A stretch of 64,000 bases of DNA from Ferruginibacter sp. HRS2-29 (GCF_024343615.1 NZ_RJUB01000016.1:1-64000), one strand, 5' to 3'; counted from the first letter of the stretch, positions 44,266-52,724 are shown. Notes: generated by a model not told the origin, from the letters alone. Numbers and translations: made by a program.

Positions 44266-44656
44266 GAGTTTACAGCTCCCATGAGTTGTCGACTCATGGG
44301 AGTTGACGACTCATGGGAGTTGTCGACTCAGGGGAGTTGTCGACTCATAGGAGTTGACGACTCATAGGAGTTGTCGACTCATAGGAGTTGTCGACTCAGG
44401 GGAGTTGACGACTCATAGGAGTTGTCGACTCATAGGAGTTGTCGACTCAGGGGAGTTGACGACTCATAGGAGTTGTCGACTCAGGGGAGTTGACGACTCA
44501 TAGGAGTTGTCGACTCATGGGAGTTGACGACTCATGGGAGTTGTCGACTCATGGGAGTTGTCGACTCAGGGGAGTTGACGACTCATAGGAGTTGTCGACT
44601 CAGGGGAGTTGACGACTCATAGGAGTTGTCGACTCATGGCAGTTGACCACTCAAAG
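44266..44656. repeat. 23 tandem copies of a 17-bp near-palindrome (GAGTTGWCGACTCATRG)
   Basis: Twenty-three units in unbroken 17-bp phase, first and last diverged. Each core, GAGTTGTCGACTC or GAGTTGACGACTC, has GAGT/ACTC arms. The T-type units contain GTCGAC. The last three bases vary as TGG, TAG or GGG. The T and A types are interleaved (T A T T A T T A T T A ...), suggesting duplication of two- or three-unit blocks. There are no spacers and no coding frame. The final unit lies just ahead of the dinB-type promoter. Confidence 0.97.
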
Positions 44657-44668
44657 AGAGAAACTGCC

Positions 44669-44676
44669 TATTTTTG
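44669..44676 (+). promoter_or_regulatory. Candidate -7 box TATTTTTG for the DinB-family gene
   Basis: TATTTTTG, 15 bases before the ATG at 44692. A TTGAC in the last 17-mer unit (44643) lies about 23 bases upstream and could act as the -33 element, so the repeat array may reach into the promoter. Confidence 0.5.
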
Positions 44677-44691
44677 CCAAAACATTTCACC

Positions 44692-45207
44692 ATGCCAAAA
44701 CCATTGCCCGCCACCTATGCCCCTCATTTCGACAACTACATCAAACTCGTACCCGAAGAAGACCTCATAGCTGCTATAAAAGCCCAGCAACCTGTCATCG
44801 ACCGTTATTTCGATACCATCAGTGAAGAAGGTTCCATGTATGCATATGCCGAAGGAAAATGGACGCTGAAAGAAATGCTGCAACATATCATCGATGCGGA
44901 AAGAATATTCTGCTTCAGGGCATTGGCATTCGCCAGAAAAGAACCACATTCCGTTCCCGGATTTGAAGAAGATGATTATGCACAAAACTCCAAAGCCAAC
45001 AACCGCACCTGGAAAAGCCTGTGCGATGAATTGAAAGCAGTAAGAAACGCTTCGATACTTTTATTCGAAAGTTTCACCAGCGAAATGCTCAATTCTCCGG
45101 GCACCGGAAATGGCAAACCATGTACCGCCAACGCAATGGGATTTGTAATGGTGGGGCATCTGAATCATCATAAGAACATTATTGAAGAACGATACATGAT
45201 CAATTAA
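44692..45207 (+). CDS. DinB family protein
   Basis: 171 residues from the ATG at 44692. A four-helix DinB fold: 'GSMYAYAEGKWTLKEMLQHI' followed by 'IDAERIFCFRALAFARKE' (first His ligand and conserved DAERIF), 'DYAQNSKANNRTWKSLCDEL', and C-terminal 'GHLNHHKNIIEERY' with the metal-binding HxxxH. Relatives bind a metal and include thiol transferases, but the role here is unknown. The stop codon lies in an AATTAAG heptad. Confidence 0.92.
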   Translation: MPKPLPATYAPHFDNYIKLVPEEDLIAAIKAQQPVIDRYFDTISEEGSMYAYAEGKWTLKEMLQHIIDAERIFCFRALAFARKEPHSVPGFEEDDYAQNSKANNRTWKSLCDELKAVRNASILLFESFTSEMLNSPGTGNGKPCTANAMGFVMVGHLNHHKNIIEERYMIN

Positions 45208-45220
45208 GAATTAAGAATTA
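45202..45220. repeat. AATTAAG heptads at the dinB stop codon
   Basis: Two and a half phased AATTAAG units; the first contains the TAA stop. They abut the palindromic element copy 2. Confidence 0.8.
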
Positions 45221-45428
45221 GAGCGAAGACTGAAGCGGATAGGGATCACAGATTACAACAGGATGAGAGGATTACACAGATTATTTCCTGCAGGCAGGAA
45301 ATGAAAATGCAGCTTGTAAAAATTTTTACCACTTAAAAAAATACAAATTTTTACAAACTGCATTTCGGTTTTTACGAAGTAAAAACAATCTGTGCAATCC
45401 CCTGATCAATCTGAAATCTGTGATCCTG
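45221..45428. repeat. Nested palindromic element, copy 2 (inverted relative to copy 1)
   Basis: Same architecture as 566-780: outer arms with GGATTACACAGATTATTT-like sequence, GATCACAGATT ends and an inner GAAAATGCAG arm. Here the left arm carries TTTCCTGCAGGCAGGAAA and the right arm TTTTTACGAAGTAAAAA, the reverse of copy 1, so the element lies in the opposite orientation. Both copies are preceded by GAGCGAAGAYTGAAGC. Confidence 0.9.
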
Positions 45429-45440
45429 TTTCTTCATCAA

Positions 45441-45471
45441 ACAAAAAAAGCCCCATCAAATGATGAGGCTT
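45441..45471 (-). terminator. Rho-independent terminator of the C-terminal processing protease gene
   Basis: On the minus strand AAGCCTCATCATTTGATGGGGCTT folds into a stem followed by a run of seven T, 30 bp past the stop codon. Confidence 0.85.
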
Positions 45472-45500
45472 CCCGGTTATAATATGATTCTGATTAACTC

Positions 45501-47666
45501 TTAGTTTGCCGGCGCCACTTCGGTTCCGTTAGCTTTTGCGATGTTGGTCTGAACGATCATTTTGTTCAACACTTTCACCGTTTCGTCCACGTAGATATCA
45601 CCGCTTACTTTCTTCACAAAATCCTTATTGCGTTCGATCTTTTCTTTTGTTTTATTGATAGCCATCGTATCTGCCACCAGGTTCGCTACAGTCAATGGTT
45701 TAGGCAATTTGTACAATTCGTCTACTTGTTTGTACACATCCCTTACCGCTTTCTGATCAGCTTTATACCTGGTGATGTTCAATGAATATTCCCTGTCTGC
45801 ATTTTTATCCAGCCATTCCATATTGCTCCTGATCTTACCGAAAGTGCTGCTGGTATTGGCTTCGCTGTTGGCAGTACTTACAATGTTCTGTTCGCTGTAA
45901 GTGCTTGTCCAGGTTTTGTAATCCGTTTTTTCGATCTCATCATATTTCAATGCATTCGGATTATCTTTTTCCCTGATCTTGAAGAACTCCAGTTTGTCCG
46001 GGAGGATGATATCCGGTACTACCCCACGCTGCTGGGTGGCATCGCCGTTGATCCTGTAGAATTTCTGCAGGGTCAGCTTTACCGTACCGAGATCTTCTTC
46101 CTTTGAGCTTGCAAAAGGATTGTTGTTGCTGCTCGGGTTCAAAGGAATATTGCGTTGAACAGTTCCTTTGCCATAAGTAGACGTGCTGCCGATGATCACA
46201 CCGCGTTTATAATCCTGTATCGCTGCCGCAAAAATTTCAGAAGCGGAAGCGCTGGTTTCATCCACCATTACAGCAAACGGCCCATCATACAATACATTCT
46301 TATCCTTATCGCGAAGCACCTGTGCCCTTTCATCCCTGCCTTTTACCTGGCAGATAGGACCATCTTCGATGAACAGGCCAGCCATCTGCACCACATCATA
46401 TAAAGAACCACCGCCGTTTCCGCGAAGATCTAGCATGATACCTTCCACTTTTTCCGCTTTCAGTTTTTCGATTTCTTTCTTCACGTCTTCTGCGCAACGG
46501 GCACCTCCCGGTTTTTCAAAATCCGCATAGAATTCAGGCAGATAAATATACCCGATCTTATGTTCGCCCTTGATGATAACAGATTTGGCGAAGGTTTCGT
46601 CCAGCCTGATGTCGTCCCTTTTCAGCGCCACCACTTTGATGCTGCCATCAATTTTGCGAAGCGTAAGTTTCACTATAGAACCTTTTTCCGCACCACGGAT
46701 CAGTTTCACAGCATCCTGTACCGCATAACCAGTCACATCTACAGGTTCCTGATCGCCCTGCGCCACTTTCAACAGTTCATCATTTTCCTTTATCTCGCCA
46801 CTTTTCCAGGCAGGCATCCCTGTCTGTAAAGCGCCGATCTTGATCTTTCCATCTTCTTCCTTGATCACCGCACCGATACCGAAGAAACTACCTTTCATCG
46901 ATTCGTTGAAAGAACGAAGATCGATCGGCGGAAAATAGTTGGTATGCGGATCCATCGTGCCCGTAATGGCGTTCACGAATGTGCTGAAGTTATAATCGTT
47001 GGTTTCCCTGTTGCGAATGGTGGTAAATGAACGCTCCATCTGTTTGCGAACCGATTCCCGGGCTTCTCTTTCGAGCGTGGAATCAGCTTTTACTTTGAAA
47101 TCAGTTTTGCTTTTGTTTTTGTCCCTGTCAGCCTGCATGGAAACATATTTATCCAATACCAGGTATTTCAGGTATTTTCTCCAAACTTCTTTCCTGGCGG
47201 CATCTGAATCCGGGAAAACAGTTTTATCCGGGTCAAGCACCAGGGTTTCATCTGCATTGAAATCGAATGGACGAGAAAGGATGTCTTTATAAAACTGGGA
47301 AGACTCGTTCTGACGTTTCTGGTATATTTCATTGATCGCGTAAAAAGATTCCAATGGCGCGCCATGTATCTCATCATCGATCTTATACTGGTATTTTTTC
47401 AACTCATCGATATCACTCTGCAGCAACACTTTTTTATCGCCATCAAGGTCTTTGATGAATTCGTCGAAAACAGTCTTGCTGAAAGCATCATCGATCTTCT
47501 TCGGACTGAAATGCCCTTCTTCCAACAATACACCTACGTTGCGCAAGATCTTCGAGTAACGTACCTTGGGGTTGTCTTCTCTGTCGTTCTTTCCCTGCGA
47601 CTTGAACGCAATGAAAAAACTTGCACCGGTTAGCACCAGTATTACGGGGATGAATTTTTTACTCAT
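45501..47666 (-). CDS. Carboxy-terminal processing protease (Prc/Tsp type, S41)
   Basis: 721 residues from the ATG at 47666 (MSKKFIPVILVLTGASFFIAF, a membrane-targeting N-terminus). ATG 47690 is possible but lies only 4 bp from a TATTTTTA box. An N-terminal helical domain ('KIDDAFSKTVFDEFIKDLDG'), a PDZ domain (around 'FFGIGAVIKEEDGKIKIGAL') and an S41 core ('VEGIMLDLRGNGGGSLYDVV', 'DETSASASEIFAAAI' with the nucleophile Ser, 'TSTYGKGTVQ' with the Lys) lead to a long C-terminal DUF3340-like tail. It trims or degrades periplasmic proteins from their C-termini. It is a single gene. Confidence 0.94.
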   Translation of the reverse strand: MSKKFIPVILVLTGASFFIAFKSQGKNDREDNPKVRYSKILRNVGVLLEEGHFSPKKIDDAFSKTVFDEFIKDLDGDKKVLLQSDIDELKKYQYKIDDEIHGAPLESFYAINEIYQKRQNESSQFYKDILSRPFDFNADETLVLDPDKTVFPDSDAARKEVWRKYLKYLVLDKYVSMQADRDKNKSKTDFKVKADSTLEREARESVRKQMERSFTTIRNRETNDYNFSTFVNAITGTMDPHTNYFPPIDLRSFNESMKGSFFGIGAVIKEEDGKIKIGALQTGMPAWKSGEIKENDELLKVAQGDQEPVDVTGYAVQDAVKLIRGAEKGSIVKLTLRKIDGSIKVVALKRDDIRLDETFAKSVIIKGEHKIGYIYLPEFYADFEKPGGARCAEDVKKEIEKLKAEKVEGIMLDLRGNGGGSLYDVVQMAGLFIEDGPICQVKGRDERAQVLRDKDKNVLYDGPFAVMVDETSASASEIFAAAIQDYKRGVIIGSTSTYGKGTVQRNIPLNPSSNNNPFASSKEEDLGTVKLTLQKFYRINGDATQQRGVVPDIILPDKLEFFKIREKDNPNALKYDEIEKTDYKTWTSTYSEQNIVSTANSEANTSSTFGKIRSNMEWLDKNADREYSLNITRYKADQKAVRDVYKQVDELYKLPKPLTVANLVADTMAINKTKEKIERNKDFVKKVSGDIYVDETVKVLNKMIVQTNIAKANGTEVAPAN

Positions 47667-47849
47667 AATAAAACCTGCAATTTTTTGCATACTGTAAAAA
47701 TAACGGAAAAAAGGCCTTTTCAGTTGATAACAACGTAACCGGCGCAATAATGTTTTGTTAAACAGAAATTATAGGGATAAATGGTATTTTATTAACAGGA
47801 TTTCAATGAGAAGGGGGTATTTTATAGGAGAAAGGGATGCCGGATGCTG

Positions 47850-48185
47850 GATTTTGTCGCCGTTGTTGGTGTATCACCAACAAGTTCTCGTTTGTCACCG
47901 TTATTGGTGATAACACCAACAACGGTGACAAACGATTTTATGTGTAACAACTGTAACGGCCACATTCCTGAGATCGCAGTTTTTTTGCTTTCATAAAAGG
48001 AGTAGTGAGAGAAGGGGTCAGATGGAAGTGTTCACGGTAAAAATAAACCGACCGTGCCATCCGTGAAAAATCCGGGTAGATGGCACGGTGTAAAATTCTA
48101 AATAACCGTGCCGTTGCTCAAAAAAATGCACCGATGGCACGGTCGCAAAAAAAATAAAATTTACGCTGTTGTTGGGGATAACCAA
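47850..48185. repeat. Cluster of palindromes in a ~530-bp intergenic region
   Basis: The 47667-48200 spacer has no ORF but several hairpins. 47889-47909 pairs with 47914-47934 (21-bp arms, one mismatch, TTGGTG-ATAA-CACCAA centre). A related TTGTTGGTG...CACCAACAA lies just upstream (47863-47882). TGTTGTTGG...CCAACAACG lies near 48167-48192. Two ACCGTGCC...GGCACGGT stem-loops are at 48051-48089 and 48105-48143. It sits upstream of the Prc gene and downstream of a lipoprotein gene. Confidence 0.85.
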
Positions 48186-48200
48186 CAACGGCGACTGAAA

Positions 48201-48869
48201 TCAATCTCCCCAGTACGGCTCAATCTTTCCTTTGAACTGCCATTTTAAAAGAGCTTTGTCTTTACTCACAGTATCTGCATTACGCCCCGAAAGATTGATG
48301 AGATACAAATGATCCCATTGTTGAACGGTAGTATCTTTTTGATCATTTACAGAATTGTCATGCGCTTCATAAACCCATAGCAAAGTTTTCAGTTTGTGAG
48401 TGCTGTCTTTGAAAATCCAGGCATCCTTGCTCATGAAATCACCGGCATCGGCCCATTTTTCTGCCAGTTCGATATTAAAAAGAAGTTTGTCTTTTTCTTT
48501 ATCCAGAATGAAAAATTTGATGGAAGACGATTCAAATTCGGATGGAGTTCTCACGATCAGTCCAATCCGGTTACTATCTACTGGGAATTTATATATCGCA
48601 AAAACAGCGGAGTCCTGACCAAAAGCATCGTAGCCATAATTTTCTTGTGCAAATAATGCCACGTCAGCACTATCAAGCAACTCCCCTTGAAACTCGCCAT
48701 ATTTTTCCGGAAAAGAAAATACCCTTAAAGTATCAAAGGATATGCTCTTGAACTTTAAAAGTAGTTGCTGGTGTTTGCTTGTTTTTTTCGAAATATTATC
48801 AGCATCTCTCCCGCTATGATGGCAGGATAAACATGAGATGAGCAGGATGAGATAAAAAAGTTTCTGCAT
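48201..48869 (-). CDS. Putative lipoprotein, unknown function
   Basis: 222 residues. A lipoprotein signal peptide (MQKLFYLILLISCLSC, Cys16) is followed by a mixed alpha/beta domain with no motif I recognise. Repeated 'TLRVFSFPEKYGEFQGE', 'SIKFFILDKEKDKLLFNIEL' and 'LLWVYEAHDNSVN' suggest beta sheets. It is flanked by two palindrome-rich spacers. Confidence 0.65.
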   Translation of the reverse strand: MQKLFYLILLISCLSCHHSGRDADNISKKTSKHQQLLLKFKSISFDTLRVFSFPEKYGEFQGELLDSADVALFAQENYGYDAFGQDSAVFAIYKFPVDSNRIGLIVRTPSEFESSSIKFFILDKEKDKLLFNIELAEKWADAGDFMSKDAWIFKDSTHKLKTLLWVYEAHDNSVNDQKDTTVQQWDHLYLINLSGRNADTVSKDKALLKWQFKGKIEPYWGD

Positions 48870-48961
48870 GAGGAAGATAATAAAAAAATAGACTAATAAT
48901 ACTTTGCACCATTATCAGTTGCCGGTGATAACAACGACAACGATGGTAATGCTAATAAGGA

Positions 48962-49036
48962 TAAACTTGTTCCGTAGGAACATTTTATGGGTAACATTCT
49001 AAACCAAAAGTAATATCGTTCCGTAGGACCGACGTG
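48962..49036. repeat. REP-like element with two GTTCCGTAGGAAC-type hairpins
   Basis: TGTTCCGTAGGAACA (48968-48982) and CGTTCCGTAGGACCG (about 49017-49032) flank a ~35-bp linker containing GGGTAACATTCTAAACCAAAAG. Paired TTCCGTAGGAA hairpins are, as I remember, abundant REP-like sequences in Bacteroidota genomes. Confidence 0.75.
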
Positions 49037-49110
49037 TGACAATTGGAGGAGACTATCAATGCTGGATCAAATTTCTCATGATCGAACCTCCAGCATCCAG
49101 CATCCCCAAT

Positions 49111-49136
49111 AAAAAAGTCCCCCGAAACCGGAGGAC
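49111..49136 (-). terminator. Terminator of the tRNA-His gene
   Basis: On the minus strand GTCCTCCGG-TTTC-GGGGGAC forms a stem followed by six T, 15 bp past the tRNA 3' end. Confidence 0.88.
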
Positions 49137-49150
49137 TTTCTTTTAAAATG

Positions 49151-49225
49151 GGTAATCGAGGGGGCTCGAACCCCCGACCCTCAGAATCACAATCTGATGC
49201 TCTAACCAACTGAGCTACGACTACC
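49151..49225 (-). tRNA. tRNA-His (GTG anticodon)
   Basis: Cloverleaf read by eye on the minus strand: G-1 then acceptor GTAGTCG pairing with CGATTAC (one G-T wobble), D-arm GCTCAGTTGGTTAGAGC, anticodon stem CAGAT/ATCTG-like with loop TTGTGAT giving GTG, and T-arm GGGGG-TTCGAGC-CCCCT. The extra G-1 opposite C73 is the identity feature of bacterial tRNA-His and is present here. CCA is not encoded. Confidence 0.97.
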
Positions 49226-49328
49226 GTTTTTATTCTTGGGTTGCAAAAATATATAAAAACTTGTCTCGCACAAAATTACATTTAAAATCATTGAAAAAAA
49301 GTTTACTTTCGCTCCCCAATAAATTCAA

Positions 49329-49940
49329 ATGCCTGCTACCCTAATAATCTTGCTTATAGTGCTTTCCACTGCTTGTGGATGGTTCATCGCAGCAATTTTG
49401 ATCACTACCATTTTTTACCCGCTTCAAGAAAAAAAAATAGCCGGTATCCGTATCCAGGGAATCATCCCCGCACACCGGGAACAACTGGCCGATGCCGTAG
49501 CATCTTCCATCACAAGATCATTTTTAAACCAGGAAAGTATTACCAGGAGCCTTTCAAGCCCGGGGATCATGCAAAAGCTGCAACCGGAGATTGAGGCACA
49601 TGTAGACCATTTTTTACAGGAAAAGATAAAAGAAGCCTTTCCGCTATTGTATAAATTTATGGGCGAGAAGACGTTGGAAAAGTTCAAAGCGGCGTTCATG
49701 ACCGAAGTGGAAGTGTTATTTCCGGTGTTGATACGAAGTTATGCCGGCATCGCCCTGGGCGAAATGCAGCCCGAAAAAATGCTGGCCAAAAAGATCAACG
49801 AGCTGCCGGTTGAAAAACTTGCGGAGGCTTTTGAGGAAAAAGCCGACAGACAATTGATAAAATTTAAGCTTTTAGGGGCCTCTATCGGGTTGCTGACAGG
49901 CATATTACAGGTATTTTTTATATTATTGTTGAAAAAATAA
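49329..49940 (+). CDS. DUF445 family membrane protein
   Basis: 203 residues, the short form of the family. An N-terminal helix (5-30) is followed by 'FYPLQEKKIAGIRIQGIIPA' and 'HREQLADAVASSITRSFL', matching the conserved start of DUF445 (YheB-like); the C-terminal helix (about 182-200) returns to the membrane. The function is unknown. TACTTTCG, a variant promoter box, lies about 17 bp upstream. It is followed by the outer-membrane beta-barrel gene after 34 bp. Confidence 0.85.
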   Translation: MPATLIILLIVLSTACGWFIAAILITTIFYPLQEKKIAGIRIQGIIPAHREQLADAVASSITRSFLNQESITRSLSSPGIMQKLQPEIEAHVDHFLQEKIKEAFPLLYKFMGEKTLEKFKAAFMTEVEVLFPVLIRSYAGIALGEMQPEKMLAKKINELPVEKLAEAFEEKADRQLIKFKLLGASIGLLTGILQVFFILLLKK

Positions 49941-49974
49941 AGAGAAAGGAACATTACGCCGTTCCGCTGTTATT

Positions 49975-52539
49975 ATGAGGATACCTGTTGCGACCATTTT
50001 ACTAACTGTGCTCCTGCTATGCGGTTTTGCCGCCCTGGCGCAACCTGCAGGCCGTCAGCAAGCTGCCAATACGGGAGTATTGTATGGCAAACTGGTCGAC
50101 AAAAATTCCTCCCGTTCCATCGAGGGGGCCTCCGTACAGGTCATCCAGGCTTTAGCCGACAGCAGCAACCGCAAAAAGAAGGAGGTTATCCTTTCTACCC
50201 AACTCACTGATAAAAAAGGGGAATTCAATATTGAAAACCTGCCTTCCCAGGGTCAATTGCGCCTGCGCATCTCCGCCGTAGGATATAAAACACGGGAAGA
50301 CAGGGTCGTTTTTGGCAAGAACGTCATCAAAGATCTCGGGAATATCCAGCTTTCGCAGGATGCACAACAGCTTGATAATGTGACGGTATTGGTATCGAAG
50401 AACCTGTTGCAGATGAGCCTCGACAAAAAAGTGTACAATGTTGAAAAGGATATCAGCACCACCGGGGGTACTGCCATCGACATCATGAAGAATGTTCCTT
50501 CGGTAAATGTGGACATTGATGGAAATGTGACCATGCGCAACTCTACGCCACAGATTTTTGTGGATGGCCGCCCTACTACGCTCACGCTCGACCAGATACC
50601 GGCCGACCAGGTGGCTTCGGTGGAGATCATGACCAACCCATCGGCCAAATTTGACGCCAGCGGCGGTGGAAGCGGTATATTGAATATCATTTTGAAAAAG
50701 AACCGCCGTAACGGGTACAATGGAAACCTGCGGGCCAATATCGACAGCAGGGGCAAACCCGGCGCCGGTGGCGATATCAACATCAAACAACAAAAGATCA
50801 ACTTTTTTGCCGGGGGTAATTATGCGTACCGCAAATCGGTGACTTATGTAAACACCGACCGCACTGATACGCTCAATAACGGGCTGGCTCATTATTCACA
50901 GATCAATAACCCTGTAAACCGCTCCAGGTTTGGCTTTGGCCGCATCGGCCTTGATTACCTGATAGACAACAGGAACACTTTATCGATAAGCGGGAATGTT
51001 GCCGATGGTACTTTCAGGGTAAGAGATATCTTCAACATCTACCGCGATTCTATTACCAACGCCATTTTTAAAGAACGGGCACTGCGTACGCTGGCCGTAA
51101 AAGCCGGCTTCCGCAATTACGGAACGGCGTTCGGTTTCAAGCATAATTTCGCCCGACCCGACAGGGAACTGACCATTGATGGAAATTTCAATTATAGTGA
51201 TAACTATAACACTTCGGATTATAACAACCTTTTGTTTGATTCAGTTTACAATCCCAAGCCGGCACAGGGGGCGCAACGTGCAACCGGTGGCGGCCATTCG
51301 AGGTTGCTTACGGTGCAAACGGATTATGTAGATCCTTTTACAGAAACAAAAAAGATAGAACTCGGCCTGCGTGCGGCTTTCAGGGATTATAATAACTGGA
51401 ACGACAATTATATCCAGAATGTGAATTCCAGTATGTATGTTTTGTTGCCGGCTATCGGGGTACGCTATAATTACACCGACATGGTATTGGCGGGTTATGC
51501 ATCCTGGTCGCAGCAGATCAATAAGATCAGCTACCAGGTTGGGTTACGCATAGAAAGTTCCGAATACAAAGGCAATTACATTTCCCGTAACCAATCTTTT
51601 TCCAACAGTTACCCTTTCAGCCTTTTCCCCAGTGCTTTTGTAAGTTACAAACTCACCGAAAACCAGGACCTGCAGTTCAACTACTCCCGCAAAATAAGCC
51701 GACCGGGGTTTTTCCAGCTGGTACCATTTGTAGATTTTTCTGATTCGCTTAACCTTACGGTAGGCAATCCCAATCTCAGGCCGGAATTTACCCATCTTGC
51801 CGAAATAGCTGATAACTACCAATACGGCAAAGGCAACTCGCTGCTGGTAAGCATTTATGGTAAGCTGACAGAAGACCTCATTACCCGTTACCAGTTTATC
51901 GATGCCACGATCAACCCGATGAAACCGGCGAGGTACACCAGTTACGCCAATGCCCGCAACAGTACTACGCTGGGACTGGAGATCACCGGCCGCAACAGGA
52001 TCAACAGCTGGTGGGACCTTACTTCCAACCTCAATTTCTTTCATGTAAATATCAAGGCGGATAATCTTTCCAATTCTGCCAATAACAAAAGGTTCAGCTG
52101 GTTTGGCAAGCTAAACATGAATTTCAGGCTGCCGGCAAATTACAGCATCCAGCTCTCCGGCGATTACCAGGGCAAAACGATCCTGCCTGCGGGAAGTCCG
52201 CGTGGAGGCAGTTCGGGCGGATATAGCTTTGGAAGCGTACAAACCACCGCACAAGGGTATATCAAACCTTATTACGGCACAGACCTGGCGATCAAAAAAG
52301 AATTCGGCAAAAACAACGCCGCCTCCCTCACGCTGCAATGCTCCGATCTGCTGCGCACCCGCCTCTACAGTACGTATGCCGATGGACTGGGTTTTGTGCA
52401 AAACAACAGCCGTCGCCGCGATCCGCAGGTAGTCCGCCTCAACTTCAACTGGCGCTTCGGGAAATTCGATATGGCGCTGCTGAAGAGAAAAAATTCGAAG
52501 AGTGATCTGGACAATCTGCAAAATCTTCCAAACCAATAA
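49975..52539 (+). CDS. Outer-membrane beta-barrel protein (TonB-receptor-like, OMP_b-brl_3 type)
   Basis: 854 residues. The signal peptide ends ALAQ (about 23). A carboxypeptidase-like domain (about 36-125, 'LYGKLVDKNSSRSIEGASVQ'), then a plug-like domain ('GGTAIDIMKNVPSVNVDIDG', 'QIFVDGRPTTLTLDQIPADQ', 'IMTNPSAKFDASGGGSGILN') and a large barrel ('FNYSRKISRPGFFQLVPFVD', 'VGNPNLRPEF') identify the outer-membrane beta-barrel family 3 type. The ligand is unknown. It may be co-transcribed with DUF445. Confidence 0.92.
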   Translation: MRIPVATILLTVLLLCGFAALAQPAGRQQAANTGVLYGKLVDKNSSRSIEGASVQVIQALADSSNRKKKEVILSTQLTDKKGEFNIENLPSQGQLRLRISAVGYKTREDRVVFGKNVIKDLGNIQLSQDAQQLDNVTVLVSKNLLQMSLDKKVYNVEKDISTTGGTAIDIMKNVPSVNVDIDGNVTMRNSTPQIFVDGRPTTLTLDQIPADQVASVEIMTNPSAKFDASGGGSGILNIILKKNRRNGYNGNLRANIDSRGKPGAGGDINIKQQKINFFAGGNYAYRKSVTYVNTDRTDTLNNGLAHYSQINNPVNRSRFGFGRIGLDYLIDNRNTLSISGNVADGTFRVRDIFNIYRDSITNAIFKERALRTLAVKAGFRNYGTAFGFKHNFARPDRELTIDGNFNYSDNYNTSDYNNLLFDSVYNPKPAQGAQRATGGGHSRLLTVQTDYVDPFTETKKIELGLRAAFRDYNNWNDNYIQNVNSSMYVLLPAIGVRYNYTDMVLAGYASWSQQINKISYQVGLRIESSEYKGNYISRNQSFSNSYPFSLFPSAFVSYKLTENQDLQFNYSRKISRPGFFQLVPFVDFSDSLNLTVGNPNLRPEFTHLAEIADNYQYGKGNSLLVSIYGKLTEDLITRYQFIDATINPMKPARYTSYANARNSTTLGLEITGRNRINSWWDLTSNLNFFHVNIKADNLSNSANNKRFSWFGKLNMNFRLPANYSIQLSGDYQGKTILPAGSPRGGSSGGYSFGSVQTTAQGYIKPYYGTDLAIKKEFGKNNAASLTLQCSDLLRTRLYSTYADGLGFVQNNSRRRDPQVVRLNFNWRFGKFDMALLKRKNSKSDLDNLQNLPNQ

Positions 52540-52687
52540 GGCAATAGTGAATAGTCAATAGCCAAATCTTTGAGGCCTGTTACTTTTTCAATTTTATAAT
52601 ATCAGAATTTCAAAAATCAATGAACTGACCTATTTATAACGAAACTCCGAGCTTTGACCATTGACTATTGACTATTCACTATTGACA
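52540..52687. repeat. Heptad repeat pair GTGAATA-GTCAATA / ATTGACT, element C
   Basis: Left heptads GGCAATA, GTGAATA, GTCAATA, GCCAAAT (52540-52567); right heptads TTTGACC, ATTGACT, ATTGACT, ATTCACT, ATTGACA (52653-52687). The core edges AAATCTTTGAGG and GCTTTGACC parallel element B. It starts at the end of the barrel-protein gene and ends near the YfhO promoter. Confidence 0.9.
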
Positions 52688-52696
52688 TTTTAAACA

Positions 52697-52704
52697 TAAA
52701 TTTG
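52697..52704 (+). promoter_or_regulatory. Candidate -7 box TAAATTTG for the YfhO gene
   Basis: TAAATTTG, 20 bases before the ATG at 52725 and immediately downstream of the heptad repeat; no clear -33 element. Confidence 0.45.
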
Positions 52705-52724
52705 CCACACTTAAAAAGGTATCG

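Noticed and set aside
44266..44656. CRISPR array
   Set aside because: Units are contiguous 17-mers with no unique spacers, and no cas genes are nearby.
44206..44691. Replication-origin iterons in the 17-mer array
   Set aside because: No dnaA or rep gene and no DnaA boxes seen nearby; more copies than typical iteron sets.
50152..50892. 246-residue minus-strand ORF
   Set aside because: Antisense shadow of the outer-membrane beta-barrel gene; no start context or motifs.
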